DNA from: a virus
Reading direction: 5' to 3' (one strand)
IMG/VR virus record: IMGVR_UViG_3300032293_002078
Span: 1-31,798 of that record
Length of the DNA: 31,798 nucleotides
Shown piece by piece: positions 1 to 8,253 of this stretch. Position 1 is the stretch's first letter; the number at the start of each line of letters is the position of its first letter. The translations under genes were made by a program, and so were the position numbers. The notes beneath the pieces were generated by a model that was not told the origin of the DNA, did no database searches, and was given only the letters and a program-made list of their open reading frames with translations.

Positions 1-938
1 GTACAAGTGGTAACCTTGGATCTTCAGGAAACGCAGGTACATCAGGATCAAGCCAAACATCAGGATCAAGTGGAACTTCAGGTTCAAACGGTACAAGTGG
101 TAATATAGGCTCCTCAGGATTAAGTCGAACATCAGGTTCAAATGGGTCTTCAGGTTCCTCAGGTATTACTGGTTTATTGGGAGCAAGTGCTTTAAGCGGT
201 TCTTCAGGTTCTTCAGGTTCTTCAGGTTCTTCAGGTTCTTCAGGTACAATGGGGTCAAATGGTATTTCAGGAAATCCAGCTAATTCAGGACTATCAGGAA
301 CCTCCGGTAATGGAGGAACATCAGGATCAAGCGGCACTGCAGGATCAAGTGGAAATGCAGGTAACAGTGGAACTTCAGGAACAAGTGGTGATGAATATTG
401 GGTTATTGCCTCTCATTCTCATGCTTTTACACAAGACTATACTTTAGGTAGTAGTAATTATTATTATGGGGATGATAAATGTGGTTGGTCTGGTTGTGAT
501 TGGGATTTAATAGGAGTAGATTTGATGACAGAATCAATAAAAATTTGTCCAATTAATATGAATGTCTTAATCACAAATCCTTTCAATTTACAAAGTGGAG
601 ATATAATAACACTATGTGGGAATTCAGCAAAAGATAATAAGTCAAATACTGGTTTAGGTTATATTTTAGGTTATTATGATTGTAATAATGGGGTAGATAC
701 AAATGGTAAATTTTTGACTACTGCTTTATTTAGTGGAAGTTCAGCTTATACTACAGCCGAATATGGATGTGAGGAAATTACTAGTCAATACCAATGTTTT
801 AGTGATAGTATTACTCTATCCTCAGCTTTTAATGCTTGTGAGATTCAATTTTTTGTAGGGTTTAACATACAGGATTCAAATTCTGCAAACTCCGCATCAA
901 AAGTAAGTTGGACTCTTAATGTATACCGACCAGGCTAA
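1..938 (+). CDS. Collagen-like tail fibre/adhesin, C-terminal part (5' end outside window)
   Basis: The frame is open from the left edge (first full codon at base 3), so the start lies outside the window; the TTG at 177 is only an internal codon. The first ~130 visible residues are Gly-X-Y triplets, mostly TSG, SSG, SNG and NAG, i.e. a collagen-like stalk very rich in Ser and Thr. Gly is replaced at four triplets (SSQ, LSR, ASA, NPA). A globular domain of about 180 residues follows, beginning near DEYWVIASHSH, with eight cysteines including KCGWSGC, and ending in WTLNVYRPG. Collagen-like stalks with a C-terminal head are typical of phage fibres and surface adhesins; a receptor-binding role is inference. 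Glycosyltransferase genes follow directly, suggesting the Ser/Thr stalk may be glycosylated. The head fold is not recognised. Confidence 0.75.
   Translation, partial: TSGNLGSSGNAGTSGSSQTSGSSGTSGSNGTSGNIGSSGLSRTSGSNGSSGSSGITGLLGASALSGSSGSSGSSGSSGSSGTMGSNGISGNPANSGLSGTSGNGGTSGSSGTAGSSGNAGNSGTSGTSGDEYWVIASHSHAFTQDYTLGSSNYYYGDDKCGWSGCDWDLIGVDLMTESIKICPINMNVLITNPFNLQSGDIITLCGNSAKDNKSNTGLGYILGYYDCNNGVDTNGKFLTTALFSGSSAYTTAEYGCEEITSQYQCFSDSITLSSAFNACEIQFFVGFNIQDSNSANSASKVSWTLNVYRPG
198..242 (+). repeat. Five perfect 9-bp tandem repeats in collagen stalk
   Basis: GGTTCTTCA is repeated five times without a mismatch, encoding Gly-Ser-Ser. The unit is a multiple of three, so slippage would lengthen or shorten the fibre stalk without breaking the frame. 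The surrounding stalk codes for the same triplets with more varied codons, so this block looks recently expanded. Confidence 0.9.
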
Positions 939-987
939 TTATTTAATAAAAAACTATAATATCTTGGTAATTTAAATAATTTTATTT

Positions 988-997
988 ATATTTATAA
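988..997 (+). promoter_or_regulatory. Candidate late promoter element ATATTTATAA
   Basis: ATATTTATAA starts 23 bp before the ATG of the three-domain glycosyltransferase. The same decamer precedes five other genes in the window (see 6059, 8221, 8806, 9847, 12919). Its role as a promoter is inference. Confidence 0.45.
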
Positions 998-1010
998 AAA
1001 ATAAAATGTT

Positions 1011-3671
1011 ATGACAAAATTGTTATTTATTGCTCCTCATTTATCAACAGGTGGACTTCCTCAATATTTAACTAAAAAAATAGAATTACTTAAAGATATA
1101 TATGATATTTATCTTGTAGAATGGGTTGATTGTACTGGAGGGGTTTTAGTAGTTACTAGAAATAAAATAGTAAATTTAATTGATTCTGATAAATTTTTTA
1201 CATTAGGTAATAATAAACATGAATTAATTAACATTATACACCGCATTCAACCGGATATAATACATTTAGAGGAAATACCCGAATTCTTCATGGATGATGA
1301 AATTACCCACCAAATATACACCCAAAATAGAAATTATTCCATTGTAGAAACATCACATGATTCTTCATTTGATACAAATAATAAATTATTTTTCCCTGAT
1401 AAATTTATGTTTGTTTCGGATTGGCAAATTCAACAATATAAAGATTTAGATATTCCTAAAATATTAGTAGAATACCCAATTGAATATACTGAACGTCCAA
1501 ATCGAGAAGAATCATTAACTAAATTAGGATTAGACCCTAATAAAAAACATGTTTTGCATGTTGGTTTATATACTTCTCGTAAAAACCAAGCTGAATTTTT
1601 TGAATATGCTAAACAATTCCCAGATATTGAATTTCACAGTTTAGGAAATAGAGCAGAAAATTTTAAATGGTATTGGGAACCATTAACTAAAGATCAACCC
1701 TTAAATTTAACTTGGTGGAACGAACGCTCAGATGTAGATGCTTTTTATCAATCTATGGATTTATTTTTATTTACTTCTCGGGGACATGATAATGATAAAG
1801 AAACAATGCCTTTAGTTATTCGTGAGGCAATTTCATATCAAATCCCAACTTTAATTTATAACCTCCCAGTTTATTTAGATTATTTTGATAAATTTGAAAC
1901 TATTGATTATTTAAAATTTGATGATTTTAAAACTAATTGTGATAGAATTGCTGAAAAATTAGGTATTAAAGAATCAAATCTAAATGAAGAAATATTTATT
2001 TTATCTACATTCCCTATAAGTGATGCTATAATTGAAACTACATTAAAAACAATAGATTCAATACATGCTCGAGGAACAAAAGTATTAGTAACATCTCATA
2101 TTCCTGTTCCTTTTGAAATCGAATCTAAAGCAGATTATGTTGTTGTTGATAATAACAATATTTTAACAAAACATACTTACTATTGTAATTACTGGTCAGA
2201 CCATCCAGATCATAAAGTCCATATTAATTTAAGAGGAAACGATAATGATGTTTATCATGGACCTAGTGTTCATTCTAATTATGTAAACGGCGCGGCCTTA
2301 GCAAAAAGTTTAGGATATAAAAAATTATTCTTTATTAATTTTGATTACACAATACAATCCCAACATCATATTGATAAAATATCTAAAATATTAGATACTA
2401 AAAAAGCATACTTTGGTAAGTATAAAGCTTCTGAAGGTGATGCTTTGCATACTTATTTTTATGCTTCCACCTCAGATTTCTTTTTAGATCACGTTCGCCA
2501 AGTATTTAATGCTGAGGAATATGAATATTTACGTTTTCAATTAGGAAGTGAAAGTAATGGACTTGAAAATATGTGGTATCATATATTTAAAAGAAGTGCA
2601 GACCAAATTTATTTTGAAGATATTGAAATATTTAATCAAAAAAGTTTAGAAACCTTTAACCACCACGATTTTTCTCAAGTAGAATATTTTACAGTTTTAC
2701 CTACTAATATTCCAAATACGTTTGCTCCTTATATTAGAATTTCTAATAGTAAAGAATCAAGACTTATCCAAATTACAGTACATGATAAAGATAAAAATGA
2801 AGTATTTTTTGATGAATTAAATGTAGAAAGTAAAATAGATTATTATAAAGTTCTCCCATACGAAGAAGGAATGGAAGTAGAATTTAAAATTAGTAATTAT
2901 CATAAAATTCTTAAAATATCTACTATTCAAGTAAAAAATCTTGAATTTAATGGTAATTTAGAAATAAAAAACTTAAATACAAAGATTAAACTAATGCATT
3001 TAGTTACTGAACCTGATTCTAATCTAAAGGAAATTAGATCAGTAGAAAATATTAAAGATTTTTGCAATAAAACAGGTATCAAATACGAACAAAGAGTAAA
3101 TAAAATATGGACAGAATTACCTCCTAGTGATACTTGTGCTCGACCCCAAGATGTTCAAGATAAGCCTGGATATTATAAATTAGCACCGGGTCATTATGGT
3201 TGTTATTTAGCTCATACAAATGCTATTTTAGCAGATGACAATAAAGATTATGATTATATATTAATATTTGAAGGAGATGTAATTATAGATTCTGATTATC
3301 AAGAATTATATGATTCTTTAATTCGCTTTAGTAAAATATCTAAAGAACAAAACCAAGATATAATTGGATTTGGTAATCCATTTAATAATCGTAATTTAAA
3401 TGGACCTAAAATTGAAGACATTTATACAAATGTAACTCCCTTTATCCCTGCTCAGTCTTATTTAATTAATAATGAAAAAATAAATTATATTCAAGATAAA
3501 ATAAAAACAACTTTGTGGGATGCTTTTGATATGTGGGTATGCAATATTGCTCAATTAAAAGTAGGTACTGCTGAAAAAATATACACAAAACACCTCCCGG
3601 GGTTTAGTATTATTGAACAAGAATTTAAAGGAATTGATGAAAATAGTCCCGAAATATACGCTACCGAATGA
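1011..3671 (+). CDS. Three-domain glycosyltransferase (GT-B + GT-A-like + GT25)
   Basis: The 886-residue protein carries three probable sugar-transfer domains. Residues ~1-320 look like a GT4-type GT-B fold, with N-terminal LLFIAPHLSTGG, then HVGLYTSRKNQ and the late LVIREAISYQIPTLIY segment. Residues ~325-555 form a separate alpha/beta domain (ILSTFPISD..., FFINFDYTI) that resembles a GT-A enzyme, less surely. A beta-rich linker (~575-655) precedes a GT25 domain (~658-886) recognised by GCYLAHTNAI near 730 and the acidic FEGDVII near 753, equivalent to the EDD metal site of LPS glycosyltransferases. It would act in the host cytoplasm on nucleotide sugars. Its stop overlaps the next gene by ATGA, implying coupled translation. 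Acceptors could be phage fibre protein or host surface glycan; sugar specificity cannot be read from the sequence. Confidence 0.75.
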   Translation: MTKLLFIAPHLSTGGLPQYLTKKIELLKDIYDIYLVEWVDCTGGVLVVTRNKIVNLIDSDKFFTLGNNKHELINIIHRIQPDIIHLEEIPEFFMDDEITHQIYTQNRNYSIVETSHDSSFDTNNKLFFPDKFMFVSDWQIQQYKDLDIPKILVEYPIEYTERPNREESLTKLGLDPNKKHVLHVGLYTSRKNQAEFFEYAKQFPDIEFHSLGNRAENFKWYWEPLTKDQPLNLTWWNERSDVDAFYQSMDLFLFTSRGHDNDKETMPLVIREAISYQIPTLIYNLPVYLDYFDKFETIDYLKFDDFKTNCDRIAEKLGIKESNLNEEIFILSTFPISDAIIETTLKTIDSIHARGTKVLVTSHIPVPFEIESKADYVVVDNNNILTKHTYYCNYWSDHPDHKVHINLRGNDNDVYHGPSVHSNYVNGAALAKSLGYKKLFFINFDYTIQSQHHIDKISKILDTKKAYFGKYKASEGDALHTYFYASTSDFFLDHVRQVFNAEEYEYLRFQLGSESNGLENMWYHIFKRSADQIYFEDIEIFNQKSLETFNHHDFSQVEYFTVLPTNIPNTFAPYIRISNSKESRLIQITVHDKDKNEVFFDELNVESKIDYYKVLPYEEGMEVEFKISNYHKILKISTIQVKNLEFNGNLEIKNLNTKIKLMHLVTEPDSNLKEIRSVENIKDFCNKTGIKYEQRVNKIWTELPPSDTCARPQDVQDKPGYYKLAPGHYGCYLAHTNAILADDNKDYDYILIFEGDVIIDSDYQELYDSLIRFSKISKEQNQDIIGFGNPFNNRNLNGPKIEDIYTNVTPFIPAQSYLINNEKINYIQDKIKTTLWDAFDMWVCNIAQLKVGTAEKIYTKHLPGFSIIEQEFKGIDENSPEIYATE

Positions 3672-4630
3672 AAATATGCCAAATAGACCCAGGATGTGGT
3701 ATTCCTATTCCCCCTCCAGCTTGGGGTGCTATTGAAAAAATAGTATGGGAATTTACTAATAATTTAGATAAATTAGGACATGAAGTTGATATTAAAATGT
3801 CTGGAGTTATTGAACCAAATGAATATGATATAGTTCATTGTCATGTTGCTAATTTAGCCCTAGAACTATCAAAAAGAAATATTCCTTATATTTATCAATT
3901 ACATGATCATCACGCATATCATTATGGTAAAGATTCTCACGTATATAAAGAAAATTTACAAGCAATTGAAGGTTCACTTATATCTTTAATGCCTGCTAGA
4001 TTTTTAGTTGATTATTTTGATCATCCAAAATGTGAATATTTTTCACATGGTGTGAATATAGATGATTTTTATCCCATTGAAAAAGAAACACCAGTAGAAC
4101 CAAAACTATTAATGATAGCCAATAATGGTCTAGCAGGTAATTCTACATTTGATAGAAAAGGATTTACATATGGTTTAGGTTTAGCAATGCTAAATAATCT
4201 TGAAATAACAATAGCAGGTCCTTCAGACAATAAAAGCTTTTTTAATGCTCATTTATGGATGTTAAATTATCCTAAACTAAACTTGGTATTTGATACTCCT
4301 AATAGTAAATTATTAGAATTGTATCATAAACATGATATTTTTATTCACCCTACAATGTTAGAAGCTGGTCATCCTAATTTAACAATGGTTGAATCTGCAG
4401 CCGCTGGTTTACCTATTATTGCGGATTGGGAAAAAGAAACTGATTTTCATGGTGCTTGGAGATCTCCTCGTAATATATTTGAAATGGATAAAGGTTTAAA
4501 AGATATTATAGATAATTGGGCTTTATATAGAACAAAATGTTTAGAAACAGCTAAAGAATTATCATGGTATAATCGTTCAAAAGAATTAATTAAAATATAT
4601 GAAAGAAGTTTTAATCAAAGAATACAATAA
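3668..4630 (+). CDS. GT4-type glycosyltransferase
   Basis: This 320-residue protein has a GT-B layout. The N-terminal MKICQIDPGCGIPIPPPAWGA followed by a helix (IEKIVWEFTNNLDKLGHEV) is the usual loop after strand 1 in GT4 enzymes. DIVHCHVAN and YQLHDHHAY follow, then SHGVNIDDFYP at the domain hinge. The C-terminal half carries HPTMLEAGHPNLTMVESAAAG, a version of the glutamate-pair motif that binds the nucleotide sugar. It starts inside the stop codon of the preceding glycosyltransferase (ATGA) and overlaps the next gene by 32 bp, so all three are probably one translationally coupled unit. At 320 residues it is on the short side for the family but both lobes seem present. Donor and acceptor are unknown. 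Confidence 0.8.
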   Translation: MKICQIDPGCGIPIPPPAWGAIEKIVWEFTNNLDKLGHEVDIKMSGVIEPNEYDIVHCHVANLALELSKRNIPYIYQLHDHHAYHYGKDSHVYKENLQAIEGSLISLMPARFLVDYFDHPKCEYFSHGVNIDDFYPIEKETPVEPKLLMIANNGLAGNSTFDRKGFTYGLGLAMLNNLEITIAGPSDNKSFFNAHLWMLNYPKLNLVFDTPNSKLLELYHKHDIFIHPTMLEAGHPNLTMVESAAAGLPIIADWEKETDFHGAWRSPRNIFEMDKGLKDIIDNWALYRTKCLETAKELSWYNRSKELIKIYERSFNQRIQ

Positions 4631-5801
4631 TATTACACAACTTAATTTACCTTATAAAAAAAATTTAAATAAATTTGTATTTAATTTTGTAAAAGGAGCA
4701 TTTTTAGAAATAATAGGTTCGGATCCAAAAAAATATTTAATTAAATTTATTAATAATGTAAATAATGAAAGTTTATATGAAACTGAAATTAGCAACAATA
4801 TGTGGACTAAACCTAGTATTGAATATTTTATTAATTGGAGAATTGAGGTTTATGATAAAGAAAATAATGAGTTAGTATTTGAACATAATTATAATGCTAA
4901 AAATAAAAGAGTTTATATTCATTTTGAATCATCCGCAATTGGTGATACATTAGCTTGGTTTCCTGCTATAGAGGAATTTAGAAATACCCACCAATGCCAG
5001 GTGATTTGTTCTACATTTCATAATGAATGGTTTGAAAAAGAATATCCAAACTTAGAATTTGTTAATCCCGGAACTGAAGTAAATGATTTGTATGCTATGT
5101 ATACTGTTGGGTGGTTTTATAATGAAGATAAAACAGTAACAAATTCTAAAATCCCAATTGATTTTAAACAACATCCCTTAGGAGAAACATCAACCTCTAT
5201 TTTAGGATTAAAATATAGAGAAATAAAACCAAAAGTAACAATACCTAATAAATCTAGACAAATTGAAGATAAATATGTTATTATAGCTCCTCACGCTTCG
5301 GCACATGCTAAATATTGGAATTATAAAGGAGGATGGCAATCAATAATTGACTATTTAAATGAACAAGATTATAAAGTAGTAATGATTACTCATGAAAAAC
5401 TAGGAGATAAATGGCATGATTCTAAGTTAGGAGGTACATTAAAAAATGTAATTGATAAAACCGGAAATTATCCTATTGAAGATAGAATGTTAGATTTAAA
5501 ATATGCTGATGCTTTTATAGGTGTTGGAAGTGGTCTTTCTTGGTTATCATGGTCACTAGGAACCCCTACAGTACTAATATCAGGATTTAGTTTACCTTAC
5601 AGTGAATTTACAGATTGTGAACGAGTTTTTAATTATGATACTAATGTATGTACAGGATGTTTTAACAAACACTGGCTAAACCCAGGTGATTGGGAATGGT
5701 GCCCAGAATATAAAAATACATATAAACAATTTGAATGTACAAAAACAATTAATCCTTCTCGAGTAATTAAATCTCTTAATAAAGTTCTTAATATTTATTA
5801 A
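4599..5801 (+). CDS. GT9/BAHT-like O-heptosyltransferase homologue
   Basis: The 400-residue protein begins with a beta-rich domain (~1-100), then a GT-B transferase starting VYIHFESSAIGDTLAWFPAIEEF, typical of GT9 heptosyltransferases and of the bacterial autotransporter heptosyltransferase family (TibC/Aah). The second lobe contains YVIIAPHASAHAKYW and DAFIGVGSGLSWLSWSLGTPTVLISGF, the usual nucleotide-heptose binding end. Near the C-terminus Cys351, Cys354, Cys368 and Cys380 form a CX2C-X13-C-X11-C cluster, matching the metal (iron) finger known in BAHT enzymes. Known members transfer heptose to Ser in repetitive autotransporter adhesins, so the Ser-rich collagen stalk upstream is an attractive substrate, by inference. 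The chosen ATG overlaps the previous gene by 32 bp; there is no later good start before the N-terminal domain. Confidence 0.75.
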   Translation: MKEVLIKEYNNITQLNLPYKKNLNKFVFNFVKGAFLEIIGSDPKKYLIKFINNVNNESLYETEISNNMWTKPSIEYFINWRIEVYDKENNELVFEHNYNAKNKRVYIHFESSAIGDTLAWFPAIEEFRNTHQCQVICSTFHNEWFEKEYPNLEFVNPGTEVNDLYAMYTVGWFYNEDKTVTNSKIPIDFKQHPLGETSTSILGLKYREIKPKVTIPNKSRQIEDKYVIIAPHASAHAKYWNYKGGWQSIIDYLNEQDYKVVMITHEKLGDKWHDSKLGGTLKNVIDKTGNYPIEDRMLDLKYADAFIGVGSGLSWLSWSLGTPTVLISGFSLPYSEFTDCERVFNYDTNVCTGCFNKHWLNPGDWEWCPEYKNTYKQFECTKTINPSRVIKSLNKVLNIY

Positions 5802-5802
5802 T

Positions 5803-6057
5803 ATGGATCAAATAATTCTAACTCCCGAAGAATTATCAGTTTTAAAAGAATTAGATATTAAAAAAAATAGTTTATCTTTAAATTTTAAAGAATTAGAAAT
5901 AGAATATCAATCAAAAAAACAATATCTCCAATTTCAATTAAAAATAATAAATACCAGTTGTGAAAAAATGGGTATTTTATTACATAAAAAATATGGAGAT
6001 GGAATAATAGATCCCGATACAGGCATATTTAAAAAATCTAATTTTGAAAATCCTTAA
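5803..6057 (+). CDS. Small coiled-coil protein, unknown function
   Basis: An 84-residue protein with no family I recognise. It opens with ILTPEELSVLKELDIKKN, and residues ~5-60 have heptad-like hydrophobic spacing, so a helical hairpin or coiled coil is likely. A short glycine-rich end (KYGDGIIDPDTGIFKK) follows. It starts one base after the stop of the heptosyltransferase-like gene and lies just before the tail sheath, so it could be an accessory of glycosylation, of fibre assembly or of the tail; nothing in the sequence decides among these. Confidence 0.6.
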   Translation: MDQIILTPEELSVLKELDIKKNSLSLNFKELEIEYQSKKQYLQFQLKIINTSCEKMGILLHKKYGDGIIDPDTGIFKKSNFENP

Positions 6058-6058
6058 T

Positions 6059-6068
6059 ATATTTATAA
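6059..6068 (+). promoter_or_regulatory. Candidate late promoter element ATATTTATAA
   Basis: The decamer lies right after the stop codon of the small coiled-coil gene and starts 40 bp before the sheath ATG. It is followed by the direct repeat AAATA (about four units of TAAAA). It is one of six copies in front of late genes. Confidence 0.5.
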
Positions 6069-6098
6069 TAAAATAAAATAAAATAAAATACTACTAAC

Positions 6099-8204
6099 AT
6101 GCCCGAAACACTAATATCCCCCGGAGTACTAGCATCAGAAAATGATGGTTCTTTTGTATCAACTCAACCCGTTGTTGCTGGAGCAGCTATTATTGGACCA
6201 ACCGTAAAAGGTCCTGTAAATGTTCCTACAATGGTTAGTTCTTATAGTGATTATCAAAATAAATTTGGTACTACTTTTTTAAGTGCTAGTCAAGTTTATA
6301 CTTATTTTACCTCAGTAACTGCTTTTAACTATTTTAATAATGGTGGTAAATCATTATTAGTATCAAGAGTAGTAACTGGTAGTTTTTTACCTGCAGTTTC
6401 ATGTGACAACAATGTTAGTGGAGGTCTAGGTATAGCTAGTGGTGTAGGATTTACAACTGCTTCCGCAACATTAGATGTAACTACCCTTTCAGCTAGCTAT
6501 GCAGCTGTTGGTTCTAGTTCATTTAATTTAAATGGTATTACTATAAATTACACAGGTTCTGCGCAAGTAAACTCAGCAACTCAAGTTAACATTAATGCTG
6601 CATCCTTTACAACCCCAGCTTCATTTGCCGCAGGTACATTCCCCGCAATTAATGTTAGTTCATCAGTAACTGCTTATACTTCTTCGTGGTCAAATATTAC
6701 AGCCTCAAATACAACAATTACTCTTAATCTATTTTCTATAACTTCTGGATCTTCAAATAATAGCCTTTATTATACTTCAGGAAGTACTACTACTTTCTTT
6801 ACAGGAGGTACAAATACACCAGCTTTTGTTTTAAAAACAATATCTGAGGGTGCTATTATGAATAGCTCTAGTTCATTAGATTCTGCAGGTGCCTTACTTT
6901 CAGGATCAGTAGATAATATTAGATATCAAATCCAAAATAACAATACATCCTCAGGAACTTTTAGTTTATTAATCCGTAGAGGTGATGATAACACAGATAC
7001 CCCAGTTGTATTAGAAACTTGGACCAATTTATCAATGGACCCAACAGCTCCAAATTATATATCTAAAGTAATTGGTAATCAAAGAAAACAATATAGTTCT
7101 GCAGATAATCAAATTGAAGTACTTGGAGATTATTCAAACAATTCAAGATATGTTTATGTATCTAGTGTGTTAACACCCACTCCATTATTTTTTGATAATA
7201 ACGGTATTGCAAAATCTCAATACACAAGTTCAATTCCAATAAATTCACAAGGATCTTTTAAAAATGCAACAGGTGATTTATTTATAGGTGCAGCTAGTTA
7301 TTACGATCAAATTACTACAGCAACAACAGCTCCTCAAGGTATAACAGCAAGTAGTTATAATAATATGATTAACTTATTAGCTAATGCTGATGATTATAGA
7401 TTTAATGTATTATTAACTCCTGGATTATCATCCGCAACTTCTAATTTAGGTGCTTCACAAATAACAACAATAATTAATAATACTCAACTTAGAGGAGATA
7501 ATATTTATATAGCTGATTTAGTTCCTTTTGGTTCTAGTATAACTCAAGCAATTGCACAAGCAAGTACTAAAAATACTTCATATGCTGCTGCTTATTGGCC
7601 TTGGGTTCAAACAGTTGACCCAGATTCAGCACAATTAGTTTGGCTCCCAGCATCTTGTTTAGTAGCAGGAGCTTATGCTTTCAACGATAGTGTCTCAGAA
7701 CCTTGGTTTGCCCCAGCCGGTATTACTAGAGGTGGATTAAGTACAGTAGTTAGAGCTGAGAAAAAATTGTCACAAACAGATCGTGATAATTTATATGCAA
7801 ATAAAGTAAATCCAATAGCTACATTCCCGGGAACAGGAGTTGTAGTATATGGCCAAAAAACATTACAATCAAAAGCATCTGCTCTTGATCGTGTAAATGT
7901 TCGTCGTTTATTAATTGCTCTTAAATCTTATATTTCTCAAGTAGCTCAAAACTTAGTATTTGAACAAAATTCAATAGCTACAAGAAATGCATTCCTAGCT
8001 GCAGTAAATCCATATTTAGAAACAGTACAACAAAAACAAGGTTTGTATGCTTTTAAAGTAATAATGGATGATAGCAATAACACAGCGGATGTAATCGATA
8101 GAAATCAAATGGTAGGCCAGATTTATATACAACCAACAAAAACAGCAGAATTTATTTATCTAGATTTCAATATCTTACCAACAGGAGCAACATTCCCTGG
8201 ATAA
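6099..8204 (+). CDS. Tail sheath protein (gp18-like)
   Basis: This 701-residue protein forms the contractile outer tail cylinder. The N-terminus (SPGVLASENDGS, then VVAGAAIIGPTVKGPVNVP and SYSDYQNKFG) is the characteristic start of T4-type sheath proteins. The C-terminal part has VNVRRLLIALKSYISQVAQNLVFEQN, the conserved helix, and ends with IYLDFNILPTGATFPG, the strand that inter-links sheath subunits. Residues ~100-240 are Ser/Thr/Gly-rich beta sequence and probably form a surface domain that varies among phages. T4 gp18 has 659 residues, so this is slightly longer. The tail tube gene follows after 49 bp, the usual order. It has its own upstream ATATTTATAA element, fitting a strongly expressed late gene. 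Confidence 0.95.
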   Translation: MPETLISPGVLASENDGSFVSTQPVVAGAAIIGPTVKGPVNVPTMVSSYSDYQNKFGTTFLSASQVYTYFTSVTAFNYFNNGGKSLLVSRVVTGSFLPAVSCDNNVSGGLGIASGVGFTTASATLDVTTLSASYAAVGSSSFNLNGITINYTGSAQVNSATQVNINAASFTTPASFAAGTFPAINVSSSVTAYTSSWSNITASNTTITLNLFSITSGSSNNSLYYTSGSTTTFFTGGTNTPAFVLKTISEGAIMNSSSSLDSAGALLSGSVDNIRYQIQNNNTSSGTFSLLIRRGDDNTDTPVVLETWTNLSMDPTAPNYISKVIGNQRKQYSSADNQIEVLGDYSNNSRYVYVSSVLTPTPLFFDNNGIAKSQYTSSIPINSQGSFKNATGDLFIGAASYYDQITTATTAPQGITASSYNNMINLLANADDYRFNVLLTPGLSSATSNLGASQITTIINNTQLRGDNIYIADLVPFGSSITQAIAQASTKNTSYAAAYWPWVQTVDPDSAQLVWLPASCLVAGAYAFNDSVSEPWFAPAGITRGGLSTVVRAEKKLSQTDRDNLYANKVNPIATFPGTGVVVYGQKTLQSKASALDRVNVRRLLIALKSYISQVAQNLVFEQNSIATRNAFLAAVNPYLETVQQKQGLYAFKVIMDDSNNTADVIDRNQMVGQIYIQPTKTAEFIYLDFNILPTGATFPG

Positions 8205-8220
8205 AAAATTTAAATATTAA

Positions 8221-8230
8221 ATATTTATAA
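8221..8230 (+). promoter_or_regulatory. Candidate late promoter element ATATTTATAA
   Basis: Sits between the sheath stop (8204) and tube start; it begins 33 bp before the tube ATG. It would allow separate high-level transcription of the tube gene. Confidence 0.5.
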
Positions 8231-8253
8231 TAAAAAACTAAATAAAATAACAA

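Noticed and set aside
1-390. CRISPR-like array in the repeated left end
   Set aside because: The repeats are 9-bp codon triplets without spacers of fixed length and are translated as collagen-like sequence.
259-447. Open frame of 62 codons in another plus frame
   Set aside because: It is a shadow of the collagen repeat (QEPPVMEEHQDQ pattern from the same triplet DNA) with no spacing or start context of its own.
938-1011. tRNA or small RNA gene in gaps
   Set aside because: This and all other gaps are AT-rich and under about 105 bp, with no cloverleaf, no TTCGA-type T loop and no paired stems beyond the listed terminators.
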